Source of the DNA: Qipengyuania sp. ABI-127-1
GTDB taxonomy: Bacteria; Pseudomonadota; Alphaproteobacteria; Sphingomonadales; Sphingomonadaceae
Length of the DNA: 64,000 bases
NCBI GenBank assembly: GCA_022953095.1
Contig: JALJCR010000001.1
Coordinates: forward strand, 496,001-560,000
Reading direction: 5' to 3'
Shown here: positions 16,439 to 25,806 of the stretch, one piece after another
How the letters are laid out: every line of letters starts with the position of its first letter
How positions within the stretch are numbered: position 1 is the first letter of the stretch
Made by a program: the position numbers and the translations under genes
The notes under the pieces: generated by a model
What the model was told of the DNA's origin: nothing
Database searches by the model: none
What the model saw: only the letters and a program-made list of their open reading frames with translations

Positions 16439-18082
16439 GTGGACACACAATCAAATCGGAAGGCACGCGGCGCGTTCTTCACGCCTGCCGAGATTTCCCG
16501 CTACCTAGCTCAATGGGCCATCCAGTCCGCCAATGATGTCGTGCTTGAGCCATCGTGCGGCGAAGCGAGCTTTCTGCTTGCCGCTGGCGAGCGGTTGCGC
16601 GCACTCGATGCTCGCCCGCTGATCTGGTCGAGCCAGCTTCACGGTGTCGAGATTCACGAGGACTCGGCGAGCGCGGCTCAGGCGCTCTTGCGGGATGCTG
16701 GATTCGATGCGTCCGTCACGGTGTCCGACTTTTTCGACTTCGACGACCGCCAAAAGTTCGACGCCATAGTCGGCAATCCGCCATTCGTTCGATACCAGCA
16801 GTTTTCCGGTGCGGCGCGAACCAAGAGCCTCGAGGCTGCGCTAGCGCAAGGCGTTCGCCTGTCCGGCCTCGCAAGTTCCTGGGCCGGGTTCGTTGTCAAG
16901 GCGGCACAGCATCTTTCAGCAGACGGTAGGCTCGCACTCGTCTTGCCTGCCGAGCTGCTTTCGGTCAGCTATGCTGCCGAGGTCCGCAATTTCCTGCTGC
17001 GACGCTTCGCGCGCGTTCGGCTGATCATGTTTGAGCAGCGCGTCTTTCCCGAAGTTTTGGAAGAGGTAGTACTGCTGCTTGCTGAAGGCACTGGCGGCGC
17101 GCAGTGCTTTGAGGTCTATCAGACGCGCGATGTGCAATCGCTTAAGGCGGTCGATCTCGCGGACTGGACAGAGCATGAGCCAGCGGAAGGCGAGAAGTGG
17201 ACACCCGCCCTGGTCGCCAAGAGCGCCTTCGCAACGTATCGCGAGGTTGCCGCCCGTTATTTCGAAGAGCTAGGCGTTTGGGGTCGCACCTACCTTGGCG
17301 CCGTGACCGGCAACAACAAGTACTTCACCCTCACGGCGGACGACGTGCGTAAGCATGGCCTGACTCAAGCCGATGTGACGGCAATCTCACCGCCGGGATC
17401 GCGACACATGCGCGGCCTAACGCTGACAGAGGCGGCATGGAAGGATCTGCTGCGCGACGGTTCGCGGGCGCTTCTGTTCTATCCGGGCGAGAAGCCGTCT
17501 GATGCTGCATTGCGCTACATTCGCGCGGGCGAGAAGGCGAATGTGTCGGACGCATACAAGTGCCGCGTTCGCTCGCCGTGGTGGCGAGTGCCGCTGGTCG
17601 AGCAACCTGACCTGTTCCTGACTTACATGAACCATGATCGCCCGCGCCTCGTCACCAACACTGCGAAAGCGCAGATACTCAATTCGATCTATGGGGTGCG
17701 GCTCATGGACGGTCGCCGCAGCATCGGTCGCGATCTGCTGCCTGTGGCGAGCCTGAACAGCGTGACACTGCTCGGGGCAGAAATCGTCGGTCGTGCCTAT
17801 GGCGGTGGCTTGCTCAAGATGGAGCCGCGCGAGGCTGACCTATTGCCAGTGCCGTCGCTCGATCACATCAAGTCGGTCGAGACGGAACTTCGCGCAATCA
17901 AGCCACAACTCGCGAAGCATCTTCGGCATGGTGACGTAGAAGCAGCCGTGCAGTCTGTTGATGCCATACTATTGGCAGAAGTGGCGAACAGTGATCTAAA
18001 GGCCCTTCGTGCAGCGCGCGACGTGTTGTTTCAGCGTCGCCGCGCGAGGGGGAAAAATGGCGAGGATAGACGATCTTCTTAA
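16439..18082 (+). CDS. N6-adenine DNA methyltransferase (Eco57I/TaqI-like)
   Basis: 547 residues from a GTG at 16439, which has SD AAGGGG; an upstream ATG at 16391 is possible but reads like non-coding sequence. SAM-binding motif I is present (VVLEPSCGEASFL), and the catalytic NPPF motif of N6-adenine methylases (DAIVGNPPFVRYQ), followed by a target-recognition region. It overlaps the next gene, a probable restriction endonuclease, by 26 nt, so the pair looks like a type II restriction-modification system. GAACA repeats lie ahead of it, so it may be under the same control as transfer. Confidence 0.85.
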   Translation: MDTQSNRKARGAFFTPAEISRYLAQWAIQSANDVVLEPSCGEASFLLAAGERLRALDARPLIWSSQLHGVEIHEDSASAAQALLRDAGFDASVTVSDFFDFDDRQKFDAIVGNPPFVRYQQFSGAARTKSLEAALAQGVRLSGLASSWAGFVVKAAQHLSADGRLALVLPAELLSVSYAAEVRNFLLRRFARVRLIMFEQRVFPEVLEEVVLLLAEGTGGAQCFEVYQTRDVQSLKAVDLADWTEHEPAEGEKWTPALVAKSAFATYREVAARYFEELGVWGRTYLGAVTGNNKYFTLTADDVRKHGLTQADVTAISPPGSRHMRGLTLTEAAWKDLLRDGSRALLFYPGEKPSDAALRYIRAGEKANVSDAYKCRVRSPWWRVPLVEQPDLFLTYMNHDRPRLVTNTAKAQILNSIYGVRLMDGRRSIGRDLLPVASLNSVTLLGAEIVGRAYGGGLLKMEPREADLLPVPSLDHIKSVETELRAIKPQLAKHLRHGDVEAAVQSVDAILLAEVANSDLKALRAARDVLFQRRRARGKNGEDRRSS

Positions 18083-18794
18083 GGCGGCATTGATCGAGGC
18101 TGGCGACAAGCCCGCCGACACGGCGAAGTCGGACGAGAAGAAGGCCTACAGCGAGAAGATTTCCGCCAACATCGCCCTCGCCGTGGCAGAAGAATTGCGA
18201 CAGCGGGGCATGAGCGAGGCCCGTCCCGCACCTCCCGGCGAGCTGGGAGGCTCTGGCGCAGAACGTCGGATGGCTGGTGGTATCGGCGCCAAGAAGGTCG
18301 ATGTGACGTGGTCGACGGAAGAAAGCGGGTTGATCCTCGGCATCTCGATCAAGTCGATCAACTTCAAGGACAACCGAACAAAGAACTATCAGAAGAATTT
18401 GACCAACCGGCGCGGCGATATGCTGATCGAGGCCGTCACGCTGCATCGCCGCTTTCCGTATGCCGTTCTCGGCGGCCTGTTCATCTTCGATGCCGGTGCG
18501 GCAACCGACAACACGCCCAAGCGGCGCTCGACGTTCGAGAACGCGCATTCGCGCTTCCGGTTATTCACCGGCCGCGACGATCCAGCTGGCCGAGATGAGC
18601 AGTACGAAGCCTTCTATTTCATGCTTCTCGATGCCTCGTCGCGGCATGCCAACTACACCCTCTATCGTGTCGGCAAACATGATGAAAAGATCGAATTCCA
18701 TGATATGATTTGCGAACTTGTTGAACGAGTGGCGGTGAGAAACCCCGATTTTTACGAGTACGACGATGGCAGTTTGAGAAGCGTCAATTCTTAG
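18057..18794 (+). CDS. Probable restriction endonuclease partner of the methyltransferase
   Basis: 245 residues; the ATG at 18057 follows GAGGGGGA and overlaps the methyltransferase gene. A core reading KKVDVTWSTEESGLILGISIKSINF resembles a PD-(D/E)xK core in which Asp is followed about 14 residues later by a strand ending in xxK; the acidic residue before the Lys is replaced by Ser (SIK), a variant found in some type II nucleases. No closer family recognised. Function is inferred chiefly from gene overlap with the methyltransferase. Confidence 0.65.
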   Translation: MARIDDLLKAALIEAGDKPADTAKSDEKKAYSEKISANIALAVAEELRQRGMSEARPAPPGELGGSGAERRMAGGIGAKKVDVTWSTEESGLILGISIKSINFKDNRTKNYQKNLTNRRGDMLIEAVTLHRRFPYAVLGGLFIFDAGAATDNTPKRRSTFENAHSRFRLFTGRDDPAGRDEQYEAFYFMLLDASSRHANYTLYRVGKHDEKIEFHDMICELVERVAVRNPDFYEYDDGSLRSVNS

Positions 18795-18820
18795 GAACGC
18801 AGCTACCGTTTCACAGTGCT

Positions 18821-20131
18821 TTACTGCAAAGAGATTAGATTATCTCGAAATCCATTGCGCGCCTTGAGTGATATCCCTTGAGGTACTCCAGCCTCCAGCG
18901 CAAATTGCTCCCACTTGGATAGCGCCAAGCGGAAGTCGCCGATTATCGATTTTATTTCGCTTGCTTTCAGGTCGGCGAACTTTCCAAATTCCAGCAGATC
19001 GTCAAACTCGAAGCCGTCCGTTTTGCCGGCCAGAGACATCTGATGCTCGTTGGTCCAGTCCCCGTCAGGATTGTAGGCGTAGACGACATCGAAAGCGGGC
19101 GAGAGGCTCCAGCGACCCGAGCTATCCATGAGGAAGGCGATGTTCTTGGTGTGGTCGTCCTGGTTGCGAATGAAGACATTGAGCAGCGCGCGGCGCACCT
19201 GCTCCTTGATCGCTTCGCGTCCGAGGCCGAGCATGCGGATGGTTTCGATCGCCTGCTCGTAGCTATATGCCCGAGCGAGGTTGAAATCGAAATGGCGCAT
19301 CGCGCAAAGCGACTGCATGTGGAGCTTCTTGCCGTCAGGCGTGCGATCGAAGCGCTGGGTCATGAAGTGCGCCCGCCCACCTTCTTCGTGCAGACGAGAG
19401 CGAGCCATGTCGATGCCAGCCTCTCGGGCGAGCAGATAGCAGGCGTACTCAAGCCGGCCGAAGCCCATGGGGTCGGCAAGTTCCTTGTCAGCATTGCCCG
19501 ACACGCCGTCGAACTTGACCAGCCATTGCGTATACCCGGGCCCTGCAGTCAGCTGCCCTGAATGGAATTCTCCGGTCTCCTCATTCCAGGCGAGGACGGC
19601 CTTGGCCCGGGCGCCACCAGCAGAGGTGCCGACGCGCAAGATCTCCTGGAGTGCGCGATGATCATCTTCACCCTTGAGCACACCGGCCAGTTCTTCACGC
19701 GCGGCAATGACCCTGTTGGCGAGCTCGACAAGCGGAGCGATATCGACCGGCCGGCCCTGATCACGGCGCTCACCGGTAGCGGGCTCGAATTCGAGCGCGC
19801 CCATGCCTCGGCGACCGGTATAGCAAAGGCGCTCGACCGGATCGAAGCTGTCGGCTGTGCGGCCCTGCTCGGCAAGCCACCGGTTGATCAGGGCGTTACC
19901 AAACTTGTCGGGCAGGCTGTCGGCCAGCATACCCGGCAGCCCTTTGAAGGTCTCGTAATTCAGCGCGGGAAAGTCGTAGACGCCGCTTCGTAGGGGCATT
20001 GTGAGTGGGGCGACTTCGATGCCGCTGCGACTGAATTCCGGAGTGTATTCGAACACCCCGACATCGCGATCCTCATCCCACAGGACGGCGCCGATCTGAC
20101 GACCCCAGAGATTGACGACGGCACGTGTCAT
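18821..20131 (-). CDS. HipA-family serine/threonine kinase toxin
   Basis: 436 residues, typical HipA length. N-terminal HipA_N part (VNLWGRQIGAVLWDE, LPDKFGNALINRWL), then the kinase: activation/P-loop segment TSAGGARAKAVL with the autophosphorylatable Ser, catalytic NQDDHTKNIAFL and metal-binding LSPAFDVVYAYN. HipA kinases phosphorylate tRNA synthetases or similar targets and cause dormancy. The stop-start overlap with the antitoxin gene is 4 nt. It lies between the restriction-modification pair and the tra operon, probably as a maintenance module of the element. Confidence 0.93.
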   Translation of the reverse strand: MTRAVVNLWGRQIGAVLWDEDRDVGVFEYTPEFSRSGIEVAPLTMPLRSGVYDFPALNYETFKGLPGMLADSLPDKFGNALINRWLAEQGRTADSFDPVERLCYTGRRGMGALEFEPATGERRDQGRPVDIAPLVELANRVIAAREELAGVLKGEDDHRALQEILRVGTSAGGARAKAVLAWNEETGEFHSGQLTAGPGYTQWLVKFDGVSGNADKELADPMGFGRLEYACYLLAREAGIDMARSRLHEEGGRAHFMTQRFDRTPDGKKLHMQSLCAMRHFDFNLARAYSYEQAIETIRMLGLGREAIKEQVRRALLNVFIRNQDDHTKNIAFLMDSSGRWSLSPAFDVVYAYNPDGDWTNEHQMSLAGKTDGFEFDDLLEFGKFADLKASEIKSIIGDFRLALSKWEQFALEAGVPQGISLKARNGFRDNLISLQ

Positions 20132-20487
20132 GGGGCCTCGTCACCCCAGCTCCATTCCTCGCCAGCTTCACCTTCAGAAGACTTGCGCACCCTTTGCCGC
20201 GCTTTGCCGGTGTCGGACCGGGGATCGAGCGGGCTTAGCTTGGCGTCCGGCATGACATCCAGAAGGCGGTCTTCGATTTCAAGCGCACGCATTATCCTGG
20301 CAAGGCTATCGATGGTCCCGCCATTGCCGGCTTCCAGGCGGGCAAGCGTTGAACGCGAGATGCCAGCCATTTCCGCAAGCTCGGCCTGCTTGAGATTGCG
20401 TGATATGCGATATGCTTCGATCTGCTTCCCGAGGTCGGATAGCAGCACCGAGAGTGGGCGCAGATCTGGCGAGTTATAATGTGGCAT
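20128..20487 (-). CDS. HipB-type XRE antitoxin
   Basis: 119 residues. XRE helix-turn-helix at about 15-70 (RISRNLKQAELAEMAGISRS, TLARLEAGNGGTIDSLARIM) followed by a hydrophilic tail (ending EEWSWGDEAP). It precedes hipA with a 4-nt overlap. Two copies of TATCGAGAC lie upstream (20488-20496 and 20564-20572), the likely autoregulatory operators. Confidence 0.9.
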   Translation of the reverse strand: MPHYNSPDLRPLSVLLSDLGKQIEAYRISRNLKQAELAEMAGISRSTLARLEAGNGGTIDSLARIMRALEIEDRLLDVMPDAKLSPLDPRSDTGKARQRVRKSSEGEAGEEWSWGDEAP

Positions 20488-20572
20488 TATCGAGACATTA
20501 TCTCAAATATAGAGCTTTGTGTAGCGATTTTGCGTCTTTACATGACGATAGTTAATGTGTCAATATCGAGAC
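20488..20572. promoter_or_regulatory. Putative HipB operators
   Basis: TATCGAGAC occurs at 20488-20496 and 20564-20572, 76 bp apart in the same orientation; the first also forms GAGA-CATTA-TCTC. This is an AT-rich stretch upstream of hipB and of the divergent small gene at 20631. Confidence 0.45.
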
Positions 20573-20630
20573 GTAAATTCGCTTGTCATCGATAATGCAT
20601 CAGATTTGCTACTTTATGTAAGTCGGAGTG

Positions 20631-20840
20631 ATGGAAATGAATGACGAGAAGGGTCAAAACGACCAGACGGACTGGAAGGGCCTACGAGAGATCGACCGTG
20701 CCATCTCCGAAAATCGCCTCACGTCCTACTCATGGAAGAAGGCCTGGGCCGATAGATGGGCTCGAGCAGTGATTCTCACCGCTGCGTTCTTCTTGATCGC
20801 ATTCGTCGTCTTTGTGATTGTTCAGGACGTGATCCTGTAA
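20631..20840 (+). CDS. Small single-span membrane protein
   Basis: 69 residues: hydrophilic, acidic start, then WARAVILTAAFFLIAFVVFV as one transmembrane helix and a very short tail (IVQDVIL). Starts at 20631 (SD GGAG close by), 20628 (GTG) or 20637 are all possible. No family recognised. It is divergent from hipB and convergent with traG, the stops being adjacent. Confidence 0.55.
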   Translation: MEMNDEKGQNDQTDWKGLREIDRAISENRLTSYSWKKAWADRWARAVILTAAFFLIAFVVFVIVQDVIL

Positions 20841-23552
20841 TCACCTGTTGCCCCACTCCTTCACATCATCTGCCGCCTTCTCGCTTGCGCCCGTGGCGCC
20901 CTGCGTCTGGCGGTCCAGGTAACCTCGAACGGTACCAATCCTTCCACGACCCTGCTGGCGAACCCGCTCGACCTCATCCGTGATGCCAGACCGATCAGGA
21001 GCATCGGGCATTGAGCGACCACCCGCGGAGCCCACGGCTCCTCTTGCGCGCACCTGTCCAGCACTTCCGATCCCGGGGCGGCTGACAGGAGCGAAGTCCG
21101 GCAATGAAAGGTCTGCTTCTATGTCGTCTTGCAGCCGATCAGCATAGCTTTCGACAAACCGCGATTGCAGTTGTTGGCCGCGCGCGCTCATCTGGAACTC
21201 GATGTCGTCAAAGCGCACCGGCCCGTAATAGTCGCGATTGGCTTCGATCTCGGCCATGCCCCATTCGCGATAAGCCTGGCTCAGGTTCAGCGTGCCTGCG
21301 GCGCTGTTGGCCTCGTACCAGCTGGCCTGGTTCTCGAGGCGGCTGGCCATCTCTTCAGCCCGACGCGCCTCTCGCGTGTAGTTTTCGGCTTCGGTCAGCG
21401 ATCGGCTGAGACCCGACGAGCTGGTCGACACTTGCGATACCGAGCTTGAGCTCGTCTCGCGCAGAAAGCCTTCACGCGTGTTAGACCAGTTGCGGCTATC
21501 CGAAAGTTGACGCAGCGTTCCCATGATCCTGCCACGGTCTTCCGAGGCGATTCCGATATCGCTGTCCGTCCATGATTGATTGCGGCCGCCTCTTGCCTTG
21601 GCACCCACTTGAGCTACGCCAACATTGGCTCCAGCCCCGCCATTGACCTCGCCATTAAGGAACCAGGATACAGTAATGTCGTCGGACGCGCGCCGGGACA
21701 GGCCGAATTGCTGCTGGAGCGTCCTCGAGGCATTGTCGACTTCGCTGAATGCCGTGCCGATGCTGTCGTTCGTTCCGATGCCGCTTACCGTGTCGGAGCT
21801 CTGACCCTGGCTGTAGGCGTTGCGGATCTCGCTGAACCGGGTGAGCGCAGAGCTTGTCGATTGCTGGGCGAGATTGGCATAGGTCTCGCTCTGCGTCCGG
21901 CTCTGGCTCGCCATCGTTCCGAGGCGTCCGGTGAAGTCCTGCCCCAGCGTCGGTGTGAACGGATAGCTTGAATTCGGGACAGCAGCGAACTCGCCATCGG
22001 GGAAGCTGGTCGTCTGCGTTCCGCTGTCGCTGAAACCACGCGTCTGCGTGGCGCCATAGGCGATGTTGGGGGCAAGATTGCCCTGCGCAAATTGGCGGGA
22101 AAACACCGTTGAATTATCGATGTTCGAGTTGCCGAGCGAGACATTGCCGGTGCTCGCTTCGCGCGAGGCTTCCTCGGCCGCATTCTGGCTCGGGTTGAGA
22201 TAGCTCGTTGCCTGTCCCGAGATCGCCAGCGCACCGCGCGCCACCCCGCCCGCAAGGAACGGGATCGAGGCGACAAGATAGCCTGCCAAGATACTGATAT
22301 CGCTGTTGACGTCGCTCATGCCAGCAAAGGTCGCCAGGCTGAGACCTGTGTTGCCGCCAGCGGCCGCGACATCGCCCGCGCCTTTGAACATCAGGATCAT
22401 GTGCAGGATGACGAAGAGCGGTCCCCACGCCGCAAGGTAGAAGAAGCCGGTGACGTAACCTCTCAATGCAATCGGGCCGGTCCGCGGCATCAGGAACAGC
22501 GGGAAGAGTACCGGAAAGAGCGCGTAGAAAACCACCGTCAGCACGACATTGAGGATCGGGACCCATTTCATCGCGTTGTGCGCGATCGAGGAATAGGTCC
22601 GCTCGGTCTGAATATCGGCCCGGGTCTGCGCGAAGACGTCGATGCTGCCGGTGCCGCTCGCCCCGGCAAAGCCGTGCATGGCCTGGTTCATGGCATTGAT
22701 CGTCAGCACCTGGCGGAAGATGTCGCTCGCGCTGCGCGAGATGCCGGTGAGATACTGATAGGCAATCGGGAGGTCGGCCATGAGCTTGGCCTTGGCGAGC
22801 GCTTCGGTCTGGCGCGGATAGAGCTGCCGTCCTGCGACAAGCGTCATCTCGTCGATAAGGCTCGCCCATTGCCCCGACAGCGCGGTGTAGGCTTCGCGGC
22901 AGGTGATGATCGAGGCCGTCACGCTGTCGTCGGCCTGCCGGGTCAGGAATTTCTGCGCGCGCGCCGCGCTGCCCGGTGCGATCGTCGCCCAGATATCGTC
23001 GCTCTCGGACAGCTCCTTCATCGAATAGCGGCCGAGAAGCAGATCGTAGAACACGCATTGCCGGACATGTTCGTCGAAGTTCGCGGCGAACTCCGGATCG
23101 GAAATGCGCAAGCTTCGCGTCGATTCGAGCAGCCGCGCGCCATAGATCATGCCGTTCTTCGAGTAGTTGAGGTCGTCCGGCAGGCCGAATACGAGCTCGG
23201 CCGAGCGCGTCAGATAGTCCCCCGCCTGGCTGGTGAAACTTGCCATCAAGGCAAGCCCGAGCGGGACATTGGCCACCGTCGCGGGGGCAAGGCTGGGATT
23301 GACCCGGTCGGTCACATGGACGTCCATGCGCGGCACCATCAGGCACATGTAGATGAGCGTCGCACCGAGGAACCAGTTGAGCCAGGCGCGCCAGTCCTGG
23401 TTGAACGCGACCACGATGACCGCGAGCACCATACCCATCACCAGCGCGACCTGAATGAGGCTCTTGTAGCCGCCCGCGCCGGTCCAGGCGGCAACGGCGT
23501 TGAGGACATTGACGACGTACTCGCCGCCGCCGACCGTGAAAATCTCGACCAT
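20841..23552 (-). CDS. traG: F-type conjugative transfer protein TraG
   Basis: 903 residues. The N-terminal half has several membrane segments (for example VALVMGMVLAVIVVAF, VLTVVFYALFPVLFPLFLMP) and the C-terminal half is a long periplasmic Ser/Gln/Arg-rich domain, as in F TraG (938 aa), which works in pilus assembly and mating-pair stabilisation with TraN. Last gene of the tra operon. The C-terminal part has many RxRG and SSSS runs and no recognised enzymatic motif. Confidence 0.9.
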   Translation of the reverse strand: MVEIFTVGGGEYVVNVLNAVAAWTGAGGYKSLIQVALVMGMVLAVIVVAFNQDWRAWLNWFLGATLIYMCLMVPRMDVHVTDRVNPSLAPATVANVPLGLALMASFTSQAGDYLTRSAELVFGLPDDLNYSKNGMIYGARLLESTRSLRISDPEFAANFDEHVRQCVFYDLLLGRYSMKELSESDDIWATIAPGSAARAQKFLTRQADDSVTASIITCREAYTALSGQWASLIDEMTLVAGRQLYPRQTEALAKAKLMADLPIAYQYLTGISRSASDIFRQVLTINAMNQAMHGFAGASGTGSIDVFAQTRADIQTERTYSSIAHNAMKWVPILNVVLTVVFYALFPVLFPLFLMPRTGPIALRGYVTGFFYLAAWGPLFVILHMILMFKGAGDVAAAGGNTGLSLATFAGMSDVNSDISILAGYLVASIPFLAGGVARGALAISGQATSYLNPSQNAAEEASREASTGNVSLGNSNIDNSTVFSRQFAQGNLAPNIAYGATQTRGFSDSGTQTTSFPDGEFAAVPNSSYPFTPTLGQDFTGRLGTMASQSRTQSETYANLAQQSTSSALTRFSEIRNAYSQGQSSDTVSGIGTNDSIGTAFSEVDNASRTLQQQFGLSRRASDDITVSWFLNGEVNGGAGANVGVAQVGAKARGGRNQSWTDSDIGIASEDRGRIMGTLRQLSDSRNWSNTREGFLRETSSSSVSQVSTSSSGLSRSLTEAENYTREARRAEEMASRLENQASWYEANSAAGTLNLSQAYREWGMAEIEANRDYYGPVRFDDIEFQMSARGQQLQSRFVESYADRLQDDIEADLSLPDFAPVSRPGIGSAGQVRARGAVGSAGGRSMPDAPDRSGITDEVERVRQQGRGRIGTVRGYLDRQTQGATGASEKAADDVKEWGNR

Positions 23553-23564
23553 GCTGCCCGACCC

Positions 23565-25001
23565 TTATGGAACAATGGAGCGGGACTGCATCCCGCGCGA
23601 CCAGTCGAGCGCGGCGGCCATCGACGGCGACATCGAGACGGCGAGCATGTTCTCGATCATTGCGGTCTTCTCGATGATCTGCATGATCGCCGAGACCCGC
23701 GCCTGTCCGGTCGCTTGTCGCTGGGCGAGGCTTGACCGGACCTCGGCGACCTGCGTGCGCCAGATTGCAAGCTTTGCTTCGTCGGCCGCAATGAAGCTCG
23801 CCATCGAGCGTCCGGCCTCAGCGGTGATGCGTTCGAGGATGGCATAGAGGAGATCGATGCTGGCGATCTCGGCCAGCGTGTCGCGGTCGTCGGTTGCCAT
23901 CCCGCGGCCATAGGCCGCCTGCACGGTTAGAATCTTGTAGAGCGGCACCGATGCCACCTGGAGCAGTTCCTTCTCCTCGTCGCCAATCGCTGTGTCGCTG
24001 CGGATGGCCTCGACCATGCTGCCGATGAGCCGGGCAACGCGCGGCCGGATGGCCTTTGCGCTCGACAGGCTCATCTGCTGAAAAGTGGGGTTGAGGCACT
24101 GGTCGGGCTCGTCGCACTGGAACACCCGCACTGACTGGCCCTGCGTCCCGTCGAGCAGTGCGGTGACGAGTGTCGAGGAAGAGTCACCGGCGAAAGGCAC
24201 GAATTTGCCCGGCTCGTCGTCGCGGGGCGGCACGTAGATCACCGTGCCGATGAGCGTCATCGCATACTCGGCAAGATCGCGGTCGAAACTGCCACCTGGG
24301 TTGAAGAAGGCGCTCTGCTTGAGGACATGCCAGGTGTAATTGCGCGGCACACCGGGATTGACGTCGGCATAGTCGGCGCCGGCACCCTCATTGGTCGAGG
24401 CGCGTTGGCCGCGCGTCCCGCAGCCATGCTTGGCGGCGGCATAGTCGGTGAAGATGCCTTCAGAATTGCCGATCGCTTCGCAGATCGCCTTGTCGGCGAG
24501 ATCGCCCTTGGGCCAGACGCCGCCGACCAGTCCCTGGGCCATCTCGCAGGAGTTGATCGAGAGATTGTTCATGAGCTGCGCCTTCTGGCTGAACTCCTGC
24601 ATGATCTTCGAGCACTCGGGGCAGACGGTATCGATCGCCAGACTAAAGGCGAACCCCACCGCATTGTTGGCGACGGCCTTCAAGAGCGCGACCATCTCGC
24701 TCGCGTTGATGAAGGAGAACGACCCGGCGAAGATATCGATACCGCCGCAACCAGCGCGGGCACGCGGTAGCTGGAGATTGGCGATGTTGGTCGTCTTCTG
24801 CGGGAAGCGCGTCCAGACATTGCCAAGGCTGTAATAGCCCGCCGACTGTCCTTCGAACGCGCTTGGCCCAGTAACATTGGCCGCCGCGCCCATGTCGTCC
24901 ATGAACCGGTCCATGCTGTCGCCGACGTTTGCGGAAAGTGGGGACAGGGCCATGCTGGCGGCAGCCAAGCTGAGCGCCGCATTGCGGATGCTAGTAATCA
25001 T
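23565..25001 (-). CDS. traH: F-type conjugative transfer protein TraH
   Basis: 478 residues from the ATG at 25001, which starts a signal peptide (MITSIRNAALSLAAASMALS) and overlaps traF by 11 nt; the much longer upstream frame is antisense-like. Family features: GRxxCGGIDIFAGSFSFINA-type block, CPECSKIMQ, and NSCEMAQGLVGG. F TraH is 458 aa, periplasmic, and needed for pilus extension with TraF, TraW, TraU and TrbI. Confidence 0.92.
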   Translation of the reverse strand: MITSIRNAALSLAAASMALSPLSANVGDSMDRFMDDMGAAANVTGPSAFEGQSAGYYSLGNVWTRFPQKTTNIANLQLPRARAGCGGIDIFAGSFSFINASEMVALLKAVANNAVGFAFSLAIDTVCPECSKIMQEFSQKAQLMNNLSINSCEMAQGLVGGVWPKGDLADKAICEAIGNSEGIFTDYAAAKHGCGTRGQRASTNEGAGADYADVNPGVPRNYTWHVLKQSAFFNPGGSFDRDLAEYAMTLIGTVIYVPPRDDEPGKFVPFAGDSSSTLVTALLDGTQGQSVRVFQCDEPDQCLNPTFQQMSLSSAKAIRPRVARLIGSMVEAIRSDTAIGDEEKELLQVASVPLYKILTVQAAYGRGMATDDRDTLAEIASIDLLYAILERITAEAGRSMASFIAADEAKLAIWRTQVAEVRSSLAQRQATGQARVSAIMQIIEKTAMIENMLAVSMSPSMAAALDWSRGMQSRSIVP

Positions 25002-25806
25002 GTCCGGCTTCCTTCGAGGTGAGGAGGTAGATGCGATCCTGCAGCTCGTCGGCCGAAAGCACGCCGTATCCGATCGGGATCGGGCGCCTGGCCACGCTGT
25101 CCCACAGCACGAGCGCCGGGGTAATGCCGGGCTCGAGCCCCATCCGCGGCCGCTGGCCGCTTTCGACCTTGTAGTCGGGGAAGTGCCGGGACGGTCCGCC
25201 ATCGGTCGAGATCGCCCGGACAGTGATATGCCAGCGGTCCGCCACCGAGCGCACGATCGGGCTCATCACTTCGCACGCGCCGCAGGTCTGGGCGAAGAAG
25301 TAGAACAGGCCATAGCGTTCGGAAAGCCTGGCCATCACCGCGTCGCGGTCGGCAGCGCGCGCGTCCTGCCATTGCTTCTTGGCAAGCGCGCCGACCGGTC
25401 GTTCGAGCGTGTAGTCGAGCTCGGGATCCTGCCAGATTGCACGCTGCCAGACATCGGAGAATAGAGAAGCCCGGTCGAGCTGGGCACGCTGGAAGCGGAT
25501 ATAGGCGGTGACGTTTTCCGGCGTCGGATAGAGAATCGCGCGTGCCTTGAGCTCGCGCAGTTCTCCCGTGACCGCGTCGAGTTCTTGCGTGGCGGTTACC
25601 TGGGCCGGTGGCTGCGCCATCTGCGGCTCGTCTGTCGGCACCGGCTTTACGCAATAGAACCAGTAGCCGAGCCTGCGCTGCTCGCAGTAGAGGCTGTCTG
25701 CCGAGGCAGCTGGCTCTGCCTCACGCGCTTCCTGTGCAATTGTCGGAACGGGAAGCAGTGCAGCGAGACACATCGCTAGCACCGGAACTGTTTGGCGGCG
25801 CGTCAT
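24991..25806 (-). CDS. traF: F-type conjugative transfer protein TraF (thioredoxin fold)
   Basis: 271 residues with a signal peptide (MTRRQTVPVLAMCLAALLPV) and a C-terminal thioredoxin-like domain: FFAQTCGACEVMSPIV has a CGAC redox pair. F TraF itself lacks the CxxC, whereas TraF of many other F-like systems keeps it, so this version may be an active disulfide oxidoreductase that helps fold the Cys-rich TraU, TraN and TraH. Overlaps traN by 4 nt. Confidence 0.92.
   Translation of the reverse strand: MTRRQTVPVLAMCLAALLPVPTIAQEAREAEPAASADSLYCEQRRLGYWFYCVKPVPTDEPQMAQPPAQVTATQELDAVTGELRELKARAILYPTPENVTAYIRFQRAQLDRASLFSDVWQRAIWQDPELDYTLERPVGALAKKQWQDARAADRDAVMARLSERYGLFYFFAQTCGACEVMSPIVRSVADRWHITVRAISTDGGPSRHFPDYKVESGQRPRMGLEPGITPALVLWDSVARRPIPIGYGVLSADELQDRIYLLTSKEAGHDY

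Noticed and set aside
18831-18847. GAGAT-ATCTC hairpin near the hipA stop as a terminator
   Set aside because: Short stem inside the last codons of hipA and no T run on the minus strand.
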